A stretch of 64,000 bases of DNA, taken from contig JAVLRN010000001.1 in assembly GCA_032821775.1 (NCBI GenBank), forward strand, positions 3,224,001-3,288,000, read 5' to 3'. The notes below the pieces were generated by a model, which saw nothing but the letters and a program-made list of their open reading frames with translations, was not told the origin of the DNA and did no database searches. Below are positions 10,650-23,635 of this stretch, piece after piece. This DNA is from Sanguinoderma infundibulare. Taxonomy: Eukaryota; Basidiomycota; Agaricomycetes; Polyporales; Polyporaceae. The stretch's first letter is position 1, and each line of letters opens with the position of its first letter. The position numbers were made by a program, and so were the translations under genes.

Positions 10650-11933
10650 ATGGTCCCCTGGAATACAGCCAAAGCAAAGGTCTGGCACTTGCAGTCTTGA
10701 CTATTCTATTTCTAAGCTAAATGTTCCCAGGTCCAACTTCGGTATCAGCCTCCACCGCTAGACTCCAGGCTTATTCTTATCCGACCACCGTCAGGTTAGG
10801 TGTCCAGAGGTTGCGCACCCTCCAAGAGAAGAAGAATGCTCAAGCCAAAGCCTCCAGGAGGGATATTGCCCTCTTGCTCGAGAAGGGGAGAATAGAGACT
10901 GCACGGATTAAGACCGAGAACAGTGAGTGCGTTCCGCCCTTGCCCCATCCCGCAACGCTTGCGCAAACGCACCGCAGTCATCAACGAAGACGTCTACGTC
11001 GAACTGCTGGAGCTGCTGGAGCTCTACTGCGAGCTTCTTATCGCACGCTTCGGCCTCCTGGACCAGAAGTGAGTGAGTGTTCCACATCTCCGCGCCCCCG
11101 TTGACACAACACCCCCTCCCGCGCCCCGCCGCAGCACGCGCGAGCCGGATCCCGGGGTCAGTGAGGGCGTGTGTGCCATCATCTACGCGGCCCCCAGGAC
11201 GGAACTGAAGGGTGAGCCGGTGCTCGGGCCTGCCATTGGTTCCCGTTCTGAGCATGACATGATCGCAGAGCTGCACGTCCTCCGGGACATCCTCATGCAC
11301 AAATACGGGCGGGAATTCTCCATCGCGGTGATGGAGAACCGCGATAGTTGCGTTAGCGAGCGGGTATGCTCGCCTTTCTGCGCCCGCGCAACCTACGTTG
11401 ACGTGCCCCGGCCAGGTCACCCGGAAGCTGGACGTTTCCACCCCTTCGACCGCCCTCGTCGATGCGTACCTCTCGGAGATCGCAAAGGGCTACGGCGTGC
11501 CGTGGTCACCCCCCACACTGACTGACGCCGACGATAGCGTCGATGATGACGACGCAGAAGGGGGCGTGAAGGTGCGTCTTCGGAGCTACGGCCAAGTACG
11601 TCATGAAAACGTCTGACATTTGCATTGTGCGCCCACGCTCAGGACGCAGCAATCGAGAACGAGAAGGTTGCCGTCGAGGACCCCGCGTCGCCCCGTCGTC
11701 TGAACGCAGCAGCCATATCGGCGGAAGCAAGGAGCGCGGGTGTGCGGACGCCCAAGCTTCCAGAAATCCCAGCGGAAGAGGAAGCGCCGCGCGGCAGCGA
11801 TGAGAAGGGAGGGAAGGAGCAGAAGGTGGATACCTTGAAAGGCCCGCCTGCGGATCCCCCGAGGAAGAAGAACGTTGAGGAGGACGAGTTCGAGGCTCTC
11901 GCTAAGCGGTTTGAGGAGCTGAAGAAACGATAG
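10650..11933 (+). CDS. IST1: IST1 homologue, ESCRT-III-associated protein
   Basis: Eight exons give 292 residues in phase: 10650-10679, 10731-10741, 10795-10922, 10978-11068, 11135-11211, 11269-11363, 11416-11571, 11643-11933. The N-terminus MVPWNTAKAKVQLRLGVQRL leads into QEKKNAQAKASRRDIALLLE and RIETARIKTE, the hallmark first helices of the IST1 fold. NEDVYVELLELLELYCELL and ILMHKYGREFSIAVMEN follow. The C-terminal third is acidic/basic low complexity with a final helix EFEALAKRFEELKKR that could act as a MIM-type Vps4 contact (inference). IST1 regulates Vps4 and endosomal membrane scission. An ATG at 10721 inside intron 1 is not the start. Confidence 0.93.
10731..10741 (+). other. 11-nt microexon of IST1
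   Basis: The sequence ttcccag|GTCCAACTTCG|gtatca gives Val-Gln-Leu and two bases of Arg. It joins exon 1 (AKAK) to exon 3 (LGVQRLRTLQ), yielding the family-typical KxKVQLRLxVQRL. Flanking introns are 51 and 53 nt. Confidence 0.85.
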
Positions 11934-14804
11934 TATGGTGGACGCTGTGGACGCTGGGAAGAAGCTAAGCCAAGTACTGCTGGAATCGGGATACCGCATG
12001 TAAGTGTCAGTAAGAATGTAATTCACTACATCATCCCGCAGCCGCGATGCCGCTCATCTCGTTTCTTTGACATGTTCATTGCGTCAAGCTTCGCTCGAAA
12101 AGGCGATGCGGCTTCGGCCATAGTCTTAACCGAACTCGGTTGCAGAACCCCGTCTAACGTTTGCAATGTCCGTTCATGTTCATCTGCTCCGCACCGTTAC
12201 GTGTCAGCGATGATCATTTGCGAGAATTCGATACCGAGCTGGAGTTCGGAAGCATTCATGCCGCGAAGCTATTGTCCCCAGGACCCCAGAGGCCGGAGTC
12301 TGCATCGAAAGTCTTTATTATCTTATACAGCCACTTCCTTAGATGTAAAGCTTCAGTGATACCGACGGAACCTAACTTCCTCGGAGAGGTGCTGGGGCTG
12401 CAGTTTCACGGATGCTATCCCATGTCGTCTCGCGAGGGTTTGCGCCGCGGGCGGCCGATGCTCGCAATGTCGGGTACGGCGCAGGCTTGCCGAATCACGT
12501 TCATTGTCGCGGCCCAATCATAGCCGAAGTGCTCTAGAAACGCTAATACTGAGAAGCTTCGCGAGCAATATCGTAGAAGATTGCATACGGACAGCGGCCG
12601 GACATGTCACACTGATTGCGACGAGAAGCAGCCGCCGATTCGGAAGATACTGCCTTTCGAGCTTCATACTCAATTGCGCGTACGCTAGAACGCCAATACC
12701 CCCCGGAGCCTAACAACCGAACCCGAGGCGGATGGTTACCGCATTTGGCCGCCGTCGAGCGGAACAAAGTGAGCCGAGTTGAACGCAGTGTAGTTGCAGA
12801 CGAGGGTCGTGCGACCCGCTGCGAGTGCAGTACGGGCCTTGTTTGCCGTTGTTGGATAACGCGAGATTCAACAGCCACCGATGGGGGGCCAGGTCTGGGT
12901 GCGCTTGACAACCGTGTGGTGGGAACGAGTGGGGAACAGGGGCAGGTCCCTGGAAGACGTCATATATGCACGAGAGCAATGGCGACACGAGGTACGGGCG
13001 AACACTCACATGCGATTTTCGAGAGAGACGCGTTCTGTAGGCTTTCGGCACCGGGTTGCACAGGATCCGAGCGGGGCTTCATCTGCTCGGTGCGGAACGG
13101 CTGCGTGCCAAGGTGATGAAGTACGAAGTCCGAAAGGCACGCACGCACAATGTGCTGCCGAAGGTTGTGTGAACGTGCGCGAGTATTGCCACCACGCGGC
13201 CCCGGTAGAGCTGAGCGGAATGATGCGGATTTCCAATGACGCTGCGTGTTCGTGTTGGAGAGAGTCGAGAGGATTCTGGCCATGCGGACAGCTGACTCGA
13301 ATGGCAAGGGGGACATGGGTAGATGGCGCGCATGCTGTAAACTGCGGTTCGGAGAAATGGGAATCGTGAATGAGGGCGTGCGTGCAGGGGAGGACAGGAG
13401 GCGTTCACGAGGGACGAAGGAGGCGGCGGCCTTGGGAAGAGCGGTTTTGTTACGCTGTCTGGTCGATTCTCACTGTGCGCTGAACCACACTCACCCTGTA
13501 CCTCGTAAGCGATAAACAAGCTTCTCGAACATCATCATAAGTATGTACCCAACGTATTTCCGTTCCGGAAAAGCAGCGAAGGGTGCGGCGGGACCGGTAG
13601 ACTGGGAGCGAACGTCAGGAACGCGTTTCTCATTTGTGAGCGACAGTTTAGACAGACACCGCGCGTCCGTCAATTGACGACATGAGTGGGGTGCTGCCCG
13701 GGGCCTGTACATTGAGCATAGGTACCCTAGCGCGTATCGCCCGAGCAAACCTAGGCGGAAGTCAGCGCTGGAGCTTCACTGGATGGCGTCCTCCGACTGA
13801 CCGGGAGAAAAGTCCAATTGGGCTACAAAGGGCCATAAGAAGGCGGAAGAAATCCACGAACAGGCGCGAGCTGGCAGATATCGTCCGTGTTCTAGATGGA
13901 ATGACGAGAAGAGACCAGGGTCGACGTGGCTTCCCATCTCGATTCTGCAGCGTGCCGGGAGGCTAGGGCGCCCGAAGAAACCTCGGCAATATCAATGGGG
14001 AAGTACTGAGCTGGCCGCTTTGGTCCGTCAAGTTTCCCTAGCTTGGGAGAGCGAGAGTATCAAGGACCACAAGGACGGGGATATCTGAAAAGTCTGCAGA
14101 AAAGATAGATCAGCTGGCGTGGGCCAAGATGGACAACAAAAGGATAGTCGAATTCTGACCTCGCGGTGGAAAGCTAGGTGAAGCGATGACGGACATAATG
14201 CAACGCGTAGATAAAGAGTAGATGAAAGGACACGCATGAGGAAGACCTCCAAACATATTTCCGCCTGACAAATGTGAGACGAGGGTGTTCTAATAATGAA
14301 GGATGAAAGCCTGCATCCACGAGGCAACAGAAGATCCGTGCTCCGCCGACGTTGCGAGGAGACATGGTCCGGCCTGATCACAGTCGGTGGTGGCCAGTGC
14401 GGGCAAAAGACTAACGGGATGAAGGAGAGAATCGGGCCGCGGCAATAGCAATGAGGATGGTGGAACAGGGCGCTTCGTGAAAACGGAACCGGCGGATGGC
14501 GTGCGGGCCATCATAGAAGATGCGGACTTTGTGTGTTTGACCGCATCGGAAAACACTCTGCGCAGACAATGTGGGGAAAGAGAACCACGGTCTGACGGTG
14601 ATGAGTCGGGTACGTTCGTGGGCCGTTTGGGCGTGAGGGACCGCGAGCAGGGGGACTGCCTGGATAAGGAGGGGCGAGGCGTAAGTCGCTCGGCCCGAGT
14701 CGCTCTCGCGCTGATTGAGGTCTTCCGAAGTTGTCCCTCTATGGCAATCACACATTCCTGTCACGCTTCTGTCACGCGTCGGGGAACGGAGATCAGCCAC
14801 CTGG

Positions 14805-14838
14805 CCAATGAGCGAAGCGCACGTGAGAGTCCGATTGG
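14805..14838 (+). promoter_or_regulatory. Pair of opposed CCAAT boxes upstream of the methyltransferase
   Basis: CCAAT occurs at 14805-14809 and its complement ATTGG at 14834-14838, roughly 110-145 bp before the ATG at 14950 and upstream of a TATA box. The position fits a Hap-complex (CBC/NF-Y) binding region; binding is inferred. Confidence 0.4.
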
Positions 14839-14895
14839 TGCGGATTTCGGTCTCGCGCATGTCCTCCGCCGTTGAAGGTGTCGCTCGGAGGCCTG

Positions 14896-14903
14896 TATAT
14901 ATA
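14896..14903 (+). promoter_or_regulatory. TATA box of the LaeA-type methyltransferase
   Basis: TATATATA stands 47 bp before the ATG at 14950, followed by a pyrimidine-rich stretch. Its position and the CCAAT boxes upstream make a coherent core promoter. Confidence 0.5.
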
Positions 14904-14949
14904 CCATCGTTTACCTCATCCTTCATGCTCTTTCCTCGGTATCCCCCCC

Positions 14950-16488
14950 ATGTCTCAGCTTAACCCCGTGCAGTACGCCATGCATCCACCACTCAGCCCC
15001 TCGCAAGACGACGACGAGATGGACGATGATGTCTACTCGGTCGTCTCCGGGGATTCGAGCATGCGTTACGCTAGTTCCTCTACCTCCCTCACTTCACCCG
15101 ACTGGGAGATGCGTTCCGCGTCTCCTGCTCCCTCGACATACTCCGTCACAAGTTCACTACGCGCCGCATCCTATGTCCGAGAATTTGGGCGCGGCATCAA
15201 CAACTATTCCGAGGTTTACCGTCTGCCGGCAGACGAAGAGGAGTTCGAGAGGCTAGGTGCGCCCGTCTGTTCACATGTTCGCGTCGCGCATCACTCAGTG
15301 GGCGTACAGACCGGCAGCACATCATGTTCATGGAGGTTATGGGGCGGTACCCCCCACCGCTTCGAGAATGCCTTGCAGATGACACACCGGGGGTCACAAA
15401 GTCGTGTGTTGATCTTGGGTGTGGAAGCGGCAGCTGGTACGCGCGGTTTGCGTTCACAAAGTTTAGTGCCTCATTCTTCTGTTTCTAGGATACTGGACAT
15501 CGCGCGAGATTTCCCACATTGCAGTGCGGTCGCAGTAGATCTCGTTCCCATGCAAGATGTGTGAGTACACCCGCATAAGCCTCGGACGGTAGGTTGATGA
15601 GTAGTCGTGCAGAAACATGCCTCCAAATTGCCGGTACGCCCTTTGCTATGCCCCTCCCCGAGTCTCTGTCTCACGAGGAAGGACAGGAGCGAGGTGGATG
15701 ACATCAATCTGGGCCTGCAGCATTTTTATGGCGCGTTCAACGTCGCCCATGCACGGCTTGTCTCGTCGGGGGTACGTCTTGGCTATCGCACTTTCCGTCA
15801 GCGTCCAGCGGCCTCGGTTCCGCAGACGCCCACTCCAGATCTGATCAAATCTCATTTGCAATCTCCGCTCTTCTTGTTTGCCGCGTTTGGACATACGCTT
15901 ACCTGGATCTCAGATTCGCGACTACAGGGGCCTGATCGACGAAATGGCGCAGACCCTGCGTCCCCGGGGTCTCCTTGAGCTCGTCGAGTTCGACTTCCGT
16001 GTGTACGACCAACGACGGCAGGTCATCATGCCCTCCCGCCTCGATGACGAGACACCTGCCTTCGCCCGCTGGATGAACTTTGCCAACATCGCCGTCCAAC
16101 AGCGGGGCGGCGAGCCCGATGCCGCCAACCATCTCCACCGATGGACATCCGCACATCCAGACCTCGAGGACGTCGTCTATCGCGAGTTCTGGTTCCAGAC
16201 TTGTCCTTGGAAGCACCCTAGCGAACCCGATGCGGCGCGTGACAATCGCATAGGTAAACTGATGGGCGACGACATTATGGTGCGTACCATTGCCTAGACC
16301 AGCGAAGATTGCCTCTGACACCCCCTCAGGCCTTCCTTAAGTCTGGCCGTCCCCTCCTTCTCGGCAGCGGATTTGATCCCCTGCTTGTCGACGAGCTTGA
16401 AGCGAATGCTGAGCGGGAGCTCCTCGAAGCGACAACCCGGACTTACATTCGAGTAGAAAACGTGTATGCTCGCCGAAAAGCATCATAA
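14950..16488 (+). CDS. LaeA/UMTA-type SAM-dependent methyltransferase
   Basis: It starts MSQLNPVQYAMHPPLSPSQ with an acidic, serine-rich leader, then NYSEVYRLPADEEEFERL-DRQH, the usual entry helix of this fungal family. Motif I is SCVDLGCGSGSW, followed after an intron by ILDIARDFPHCSAVAVDLVPMQ and PPNCRSEVDDINLGL. A later block IRDYRGLIDEMAQTLRPRG-LLELVEFDF carries the post-motif-III region. The protein ends VYARRKAS. Junctions were checked for phase. Members methylate unknown or varied targets; LaeA itself governs secondary metabolism and development in Aspergillus, but basidiomycetes carry many paralogues, so that role must not be assumed. No metabolite cluster surrounds it. Confidence 0.85.
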
Positions 16489-18518
16489 CATTTCCTACCG
16501 CGGATCGATTATCATGGCGGTCGGTATTTGGATAGTGTACTCAACTAGTGTGTAATCGCTTCGCATCGTAGTCTAGCATCACGTATTCTTCTGCTGTCGT
16601 CGCATAGCTTTGGGTTTGCCGTCGCATACAGTGTTCGCTGTTCCTTAGCTCTCCATTCAATAAAGGGGTCTGGTGCAGAAGCATTTTCATATCAGGTGGT
16701 CATTGCATTACAAGCCCATGTCTACTCGGAGACGATCTGCAACGAGCAAGCTAGAGACGTCATGGATCAAGTCAATGATATGACACGGCCGCCGCAACTT
16801 CTATACCAAAGATGAAGTGGTCAGGTGTTCATACGGCGAAGCGAAGCAAAGAAACCCGTAGAAAGGAATGGAAAGCAAATTTTACCTGTTTCGGCAGACG
16901 CAGCCAAGGTAGGTGGTGGGGATTGAAGCAAAGCTTGGCAATCGTGAGCCGTATCAAGTTCTGCCACTGTGCCGGACGGACGGGGCGACGCTAGCACCTG
17001 GTAGCCCAAGTACCATGTTCAGGAGGAGGGTCATCTGGAATGTCCACCGGCCCTCGCGAAGGATCGATTCATCCTAAAGAATCTGACAAGCCGGTCCACC
17101 AGAGCACGTTAGTCCAGGCGGTTCGCCGTGCTCGGTAAGACGTTAGTCAAGTTGCCGACGCGGATGGGGGCGCCGACGCCGCCGAATGTATACTCACCGA
17201 ACGACTGTTGGTCTTTAGGCCTCCGGGCCACTAGGCGAATCGCCCATCGGAGACGTCAACGCGCTCCGGGGTGAGCGACATCGGAGTAAGTTACGGTTTG
17301 CGCTGTGCTGCATCGTATTAAGTTTCGATGGGAGCCGTGACGACAGTGAAGCGCCAACGCCAACGCTCACACAACGCCCGCTCGCCCTGTTGTCGTTGAC
17401 GCACTTACCTCATTGTTGGGGCGCATCGCGCCCATGATCGAGGCTGGATTGTCGGGCCAATTGTAGGAGCTCATCGGCCGCTCGCAGATGGCCCTTTCGT
17501 TGCCCGAGCGAGAACAGAAGACCATCGCGAACGCGATGATCGCTAAGCCGGCTACGAGCTCTACGGCATTGGATCAATGAGCAGAGGAACTTCGTGGTGG
17601 CGCAGATGCACCGAGATAGACCGAGATGCACCGACGGTCGCGCGCGAGCGGCTTAGCGAAATGAACGCAGATGGTCGATGGCATCGAATTGGGGTAGTGA
17701 CGATGCGCAGTTACACTGGGCAGGAAGTGGAAATACCGGGCCAACGACGCGTTTTAGCTCTCTGCGGTAATGTTGGTGTCAATGGAATTTTTGAATGCTG
17801 AGGATGATCATCAATGAGCACGAAATCTCTCCAGAAACGGTGTCCATCCTGGCCCGGAGTAGGTCAAAGGTGCGCATAACGGTGGAGTTGAAAAGAGCGG
17901 CATACCGTCACCAATTAACCACATTTCATATTGCGTTCTCGTTGTACAAAGCCCGTTGCCATCGTGATTTCAGGGGGAAAAGATTACACATTTATGTGGC
18001 CAGAGAGGAAGCAAAGAGACGTACGTGTCATAGGTATAGGTCTACGCATTCGAAGTTCCTTTATCATCATATTCGCGGCCACGCCCGCAAGCGACAAGGA
18101 CGCTGGTTCGACACAAAACTAAACGGATTACGGTAATCTTTGCGTGGATTCTACACAATCTATCATGTAAGTAGCACCTGTGTTTAGTTGTCACCAGAAG
18201 ACGGCAAAAACTGAGTTGGCCGAGATCACCGGTTAGAAAGTTGAAATCTGAAGCTCGTGAGTAGGCGGTATCAGTCGAATACACGAACTTGCCTCAAAGG
18301 TCTGGCGAAAGTGGGTTTGCTTGAAGCTTAAGCTTGCACGCCGGGTGGCAGAGATGGTGGTTGGATGAAGGCCAGTAGGCGCTACAACGCATCGCAGGCG
18401 CTGGGTCCCTGGTATGCTGCGGTTTCCCGGCGCTCAGATCTTCAGAGCTCGCATCCTCGGTTCTCCGCTCGACGTCGACTAGCCTGATTTCAATCGGTCC
18501 AACTTTTCTGATAACCTC
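16489..18518. other. Gene-poor tract between the methyltransferase and SKI2
   Basis: About 2 kb with no gene I can support. The longest frame (plus 17795-18136) is basic and unlike any family I know. A small imperfect direct repeat, agatgcaccga, recurs at 17604 and 17624. The final few hundred bases should contain the SKI2 promoter. Confidence 0.45.
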
Positions 18519-21500
18519 ATGTCTGTCAAGGAACGCGAGGCTCTCGTGGACCAGATTTTGAATCCCCAAGCCGGTAACGCTGACGAACTCCTTGCCAACT
18601 TGGGTCTTTCAAGTTTGCCATCAAGAGACCAGGTCCACGCGCAGATCGAAGAGAACCTTCTTCTTCCGAAGTCCAGTCTCCCGGACCATTGGCTTCCAAC
18701 ATACCAGTTGTAAGACCCAGAGGACGCGAAACACTTCTGTACTGTCTATATTGATCCATCCTTGCGCCTAGGCATTGGGAGACGAAGCTCTCCATCCCTT
18801 CCCTCCTCAAATTCGAGCCATCACCACCCCCTACGACTCTTTCATTTGTTCGTGCCGGTCTTCAGGGTCGTGTTACTGGCTATGAAGAGGTACGTTTTTG
18901 CGTGCAACGACTGGGCAAAAAGGTTGATTAGATGCGCATATAGGTGTCCAACCCTCGTGTGGCGACAGGTTTGACATCAACTGCTATTGACCGAGCGCCG
19001 GGCCCGAGTCGCAACTTCGTACGGGGGAAATCTGGCTATGTTCCCTTCTGGCCTGGGGGAATGGATAGCCTCAAGACATCTAATGATGTCATCGAGTTTG
19101 AAGAGGGATCATCCCAACTCCGGACCGTCGCCCCTGGATTGTCGCGCGGCTTACGACTACCTGGAGATGCTGCAGACGACGTCGATACTGATGCTGTCGG
19201 CTTGACCGCAGCGAGGAAGAATAAAGATGTCACAGATGCCTTGGTATATGCGTTACTTCCATCCATGTACCGCAGCGTGTTCTAATTTTTCACGGGCAGG
19301 ATGGGTTTGCATATGGTCCTGAGGACGAAGAAATGGACGGCGGCGCGCTGACCAGCGGCATGTCGGACATCGACGACCTTCTACTCACGAGGGTAAGCTT
19401 GCCTCTTAGGACACAAGCCACAGATGCTGATAGCCTGTCATCAGAGGAGCCATCTGAAACCAATCGCCACCTCGCGACGACAGTTGCGCCGTGCAAATGT
19501 GCAAAAACGCGATTGGGCCCATGAAGTTGATGTCAACAAACCGATGACCAACTTTCATGAACTCGTTCCGGACATGGCCCACAAGGTCAGCGCGGGAGAC
19601 TGAACGAGATAATCAAACGGAGGCTGATTGCTAGTTCGCAGTATCCCTTCGAGCTGGACACGTTCCAGAAAGAGGCGGTGTATCATCTCGAGACGGGCGA
19701 CTCCGTCTTCGTTGCTGCGCATACATCGGCGGGGAAGACAGTCGTGGCCGAGTACGCCATCGCGCTCGCTGCGAAACATATGACCAGGTTCCCATGTCTA
19801 CTCATCTTCTAGTCATCGGTGACCGCTCACAGCTTCTCAGAGCAATATATACGTCCCCGATCAAGGCGCTGTCCAACCAGAAATACCGCGATTTCAAGCA
19901 AACGTTCGGCGCCGCCTCTGTCGGCATCTTGACGGGAGATGTTCAAATCAACCCGGAGGCCAACTGCTTGATCATGACGACGGAGATTCTGCGTAGCATG
20001 CTCTACAAGGGCGCCGATCTAATCCGAGACGTCGAATTCGTCATCTTCGACGAGGTGCACTACGTCAACGACGCCGAGGTGAGCGTTCCGCCAATTGGTT
20101 CCCGATGGATTCTAAAAATTTGTACAGCGTGGCGTCGTCTGGGAAGAAGTTATAATCATGCTGCCGGATCATGTGAACATCATCCTTCTGTCTGCAACGG
20201 TCCCAAATACGAAAGAGTTTGCCGACTGGGTGGGGTGCGTTAATAATCCCCTTCGTCACTTGATCTGTGCCTGATGTCGCTTGTAGGAGAACGAAGAAGA
20301 AGGACATCTACGTTATCTCCACCGCTAAGCGACCGGTCCCGCTTGAGCATTATCTCTACGCTGGCAGGGACCTGCACAAGATTGTCGACGCCGACCGGAA
20401 GTTCCTTCCCCTGGGGTATGCATCATCGTGTACTCGCGTGATCCTCGCGTCAAGTCTTAACGCATGTGCCACAGGTACAAAGAAGCCGGAGAAGCGCTGC
20501 GTCGGAAACAGGACAAGGAACGCGAGGCTCAAGGCTTGCCGCCGGTTCAAAAACTGGGTGCTCGTGCCGCGGCACCACAGCGTGGTCAGCGGGGCACGCC
20601 AGCTCGTGGTGGTGGCCAAAGAGGTGGGGCACCTGCTCGTGGCGGGACCGCTGCTCGAGGAGGAAGCTCCGGAAGGACGTTCCACCAACCGGACAGGAAC
20701 CTGTACGTGCATCTGCTGGGCAACCTGAAGAAGCGGGCATTGCTCCCGGTAGTCGTCTTCACGTTTTCCAAGAAGCGCTGCGAGGAGAACGCTGGAACGT
20801 TGACGACCCAGGACCTTTCGACAGCGGTCGAGAAGAGCGAAATCCATGTCGCGATTGAGAAGGCGCTGTCCAGGTTGAAAGGTCAGCTTCTAGTCGCTCC
20901 ATCCGCTCCAAAGTGAACCCGGGGTGTTCTCATACGTACTGGCAGGGACGGACAGAAAGCTGCCGCAGATTCGCCGGATGCGGGAGCTCCTTTCTCGAGG
21001 CATCGGCGTTCATCACGGCGGTCTGCTGCCCATCGTGAAGGAGGTAAGCCGCCTAGGGGTGGTTCTTGGAAAGAGGAACTGATACGCATTCTATAGGTGG
21101 TCGAGATCCTCTTCGCGCGGGGCCTGGTCAAGGTCCTTTTCGCAACCGAGACCTTCGCTATGGTGCGCGCATCGATCGTTTCCCGTCTTCGACCATTCAT
21201 GTTATTTTAGGGTGTCAACATGCCTGCCAAGTGCGTGGTGTTCTCGCACATCAGGAAGCACGATGGGCGCAACTTCAGGGACATTCTTGCCGGCGAGTAT
21301 ACTCAGATGGCCGGACGAGCGGGCCGGCGTGGTTTGGACTCGACTGGAACTGTCATCATAGTCGCCAATGACGAATGTCCGGAGGTACGCATGTTTGCGA
21401 TTGATTTTTGGCGTTGGGTTTTTGTTCGCTCACAGCCCGGGGCGACAGCAAACGACACTGCAAACCATGATTCTTGGGACGCCCTCCAAGCTGCAGTCAC

Positions 21501-23412
21501 AGTTCCGCCTGACGTACAACATGATCTTGAACCTGCTCCGCGTGGAGGCGCTACGTGTAGAGGAAATGATCAAGCGAAGCTTCTCAGAAAACGCTTCCCA
21601 GCGGCTTCTGCCCCAGAACCAAGAGAAGGTAGTTGAGGTATGATTTCAGTTTTCGGCTATCGGGCAGGTCACTCTGAATCGAATTTGCACTCCCTTCAGG
21701 TCGAGCGAGAGCTGTCGAAGTTGCCTCAGCTGGCGTGTGAAGTGTGTGCGCCGGATATTGAGCGGTTTTACGATACTTCGTCCGAAATTGTGGAGACGAA
21801 CCAAAGATTGTTGTCGATGGCCGGCCCCGATAAGCGGTGTCTTTTCTCCGGCAGGGTGGTGGTTCTGCGAGATGGGGTAAGCACTTCTTGCTCTGTTCGA
21901 CTAGCCAATCATCTCATGGCCGCTTAGCACTTTAAATCGAACGTCGCTGTACTTCTCAAGCCAGAGACCAAAATAAGTGGGAAGGATAAGATTAATATCT
22001 GGTCTGTCCTCGCGATGGTCTCCAGCGAAACGAAGAACAAGACATACGGTGAGCTCACCGCCATCACTAAGTTGCATCTCGCTCACCGATAGACAAGATA
22101 CCCAATCCGTCCCACCGCGGTGGCCGCCCAAGCCCGAGTCTCTGTTGATCGACGACCCCAAGTACGAGCTGGAATTAGTTACGTATGACAGCATCGCGCT
22201 TGTTACGAGAGACTCGCTCAAGGTCTGACAGTGTGCTGTGCTCGTACGATGTTCACTAGCTAACGACCTCGTCCGTAGGTGGATCCGATGGTATACACCC
22301 TGCGTATATCGGCCATGAACGCTGTTATCCAAAACCTTCAAGCTGTCCTCCAGGGCTGGCTACAGAACGACACCATCCCGGAGGTTGAATGGGGCAAGAC
22401 AAAACGCTTGGAGTTCCAGGACCGCCTGCGGCACAGAGACACCCTCGTTGGTCGGCTCGGAGCATTCACCTGTGTGTCCTGCCCAGACTTTGATGAGCAT
22501 GTAAGCACGCTCGCCTGCTAGGCCAACACTAGACGTTCACGAATCACGCTGCATACAGTATCAGTTCACGCACTCCAAGAAGTCCCTCGAGGCAGACATC
22601 GCCGCCCTGAAGGCCTCTCTCTCGGACCAGAACCTCGAGCTCATCCCGGACTACGAACAGCGCATCGAAGTCCTCAAAGAACTGAAATTCATCGACGACA
22701 ACTCGACCGTCCTCCTCAAGGGCCGCGTGGCGTGCGAGGTCTGCCTCCCCTTCCTATCACTCTTCTGCCCCCAGTCACCCCTTGGAGCACGCCGTCGCTG
22801 ACGCGGTCGCCGTCGCAGATCAACTCCGCCAGCGAACTCGTCCTGACGGAGCTCATCCTCGAGAACACGCTCGCGGCGTACGACCCCGAGGAGGTCGTCG
22901 CGCTCCTCTCCTGCTTCGTCTTCCAGGAGAAGACAGAGGTCGAGCCCGTCGTCCCGCCGAAGCTTCAAGAGGGCTTGGAGGCGATCATGGCGATCGCCGA
23001 CCGCGTCGGACGGATACAAGACAGACACAAGGTGCCCGGCGAGGAGTTCCGCGCTCTCAAGGCCGGTCTCGTCGAGGTTGTTTACGAATGGGCGAAGGGC
23101 ATGGTGAGCCTCTTTAGTCCAGGCTGATGTATGCGCATTCAACACACTTTTACAGCCTTTCGAGCAAATCACCGACCTCACAGACGTCCCAGAGGGGACC
23201 GTCGTTCGTGTCATCACGCGGCTGGACGAGACATGTCGAGAAGTAAGAGACGCGGCTCGCGTCATCGGCGACGCAGAGCTGTTCAAAAAGATGGAGGAGG
23301 CACAAATCAAGATCAAGAGAGACAGTGCGTCGTCATCTTCCTCGTGCTCATCCCCGTTAACGTGGCTGACGATTCTCTCAAAGTTGTATTCGCTGCTAGC
23401 TTGTATTTCTAA
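18519..23412 (+). CDS. SKI2: SKI2-type DExH RNA helicase
   Basis: The start [14 protein letters not shown] is followed by the N-terminal arm motif [18 protein letters not shown] and GYVPFWPGG. Helicase motifs appear in order: [23 protein letters not shown] (motif I), [31 protein letters not shown] (DEVH), LLSATVPN, KAGLxH-region [30 protein letters not shown] and [12 protein letters not shown] (motif VI). An Arg/Gly-rich insertion lies between RecA domains. The end, [11 protein letters not shown], is the characteristic Ski2 C-terminus. More than ten introns interrupt it. The protein drives RNA into the cytoplasmic exosome as part of the SKI complex. The related nuclear Mtr4 is less likely because of the N-terminal arm and insertion. 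Confidence 0.95.
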
Positions 23413-23635
23413 ACAGCACGCCACATTCTGTAGCCACAGCACACGCCGATGACCACGCAATCCACAAACGACAAGAATAACATATGAATATATCATAGCC
23501 GCGTGTCACACAACCGCAAAAGAACGTTTCCTCGCAAGCCCGATATATTAAAAGATGAAGTGGCTTTCCAAATAGCGTGCCATGACGTAGCAACGACGCA
23601 AAAACGCGACGGAGGTTGGGGTATAAAAATCCCTT

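Larger units (their letters stand above)
11934..14949. other. Gene-poor tract upstream of the LaeA-type methyltransferase
   Basis: About 3 kb in which I support no gene. Frames of 120-170 codons exist on both strands (for example plus 12616-13116 and minus 14411-14926), but they overlap each other, lack domain motifs and show no coherent splice chain. They are probably composition-driven. No repeat family, tRNA or transposase motif was recognised. The last 150 bp form the methyltransferase promoter. Confidence 0.45.

Noticed and set aside
10721..11104. ATG at 10721 as the start of IST1
   Set aside because: It lies in intron 1; the sequence it adds (MFPGPTSVSAS...) is unlike IST1, while the 10650 start with the 11-nt exon gives the conserved N-terminus.
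12616..13116. 166-codon plus-strand frame and its overlapping neighbours
   Set aside because: Opposite-strand frames of similar length overlap it, there is no family motif and no splice chain; likely due to composition.
14411..14926. 171-codon minus-strand frame upstream of the methyltransferase
   Set aside because: Overlaps an open plus-strand frame and the CCAAT/TATA promoter region; no domain recognised.
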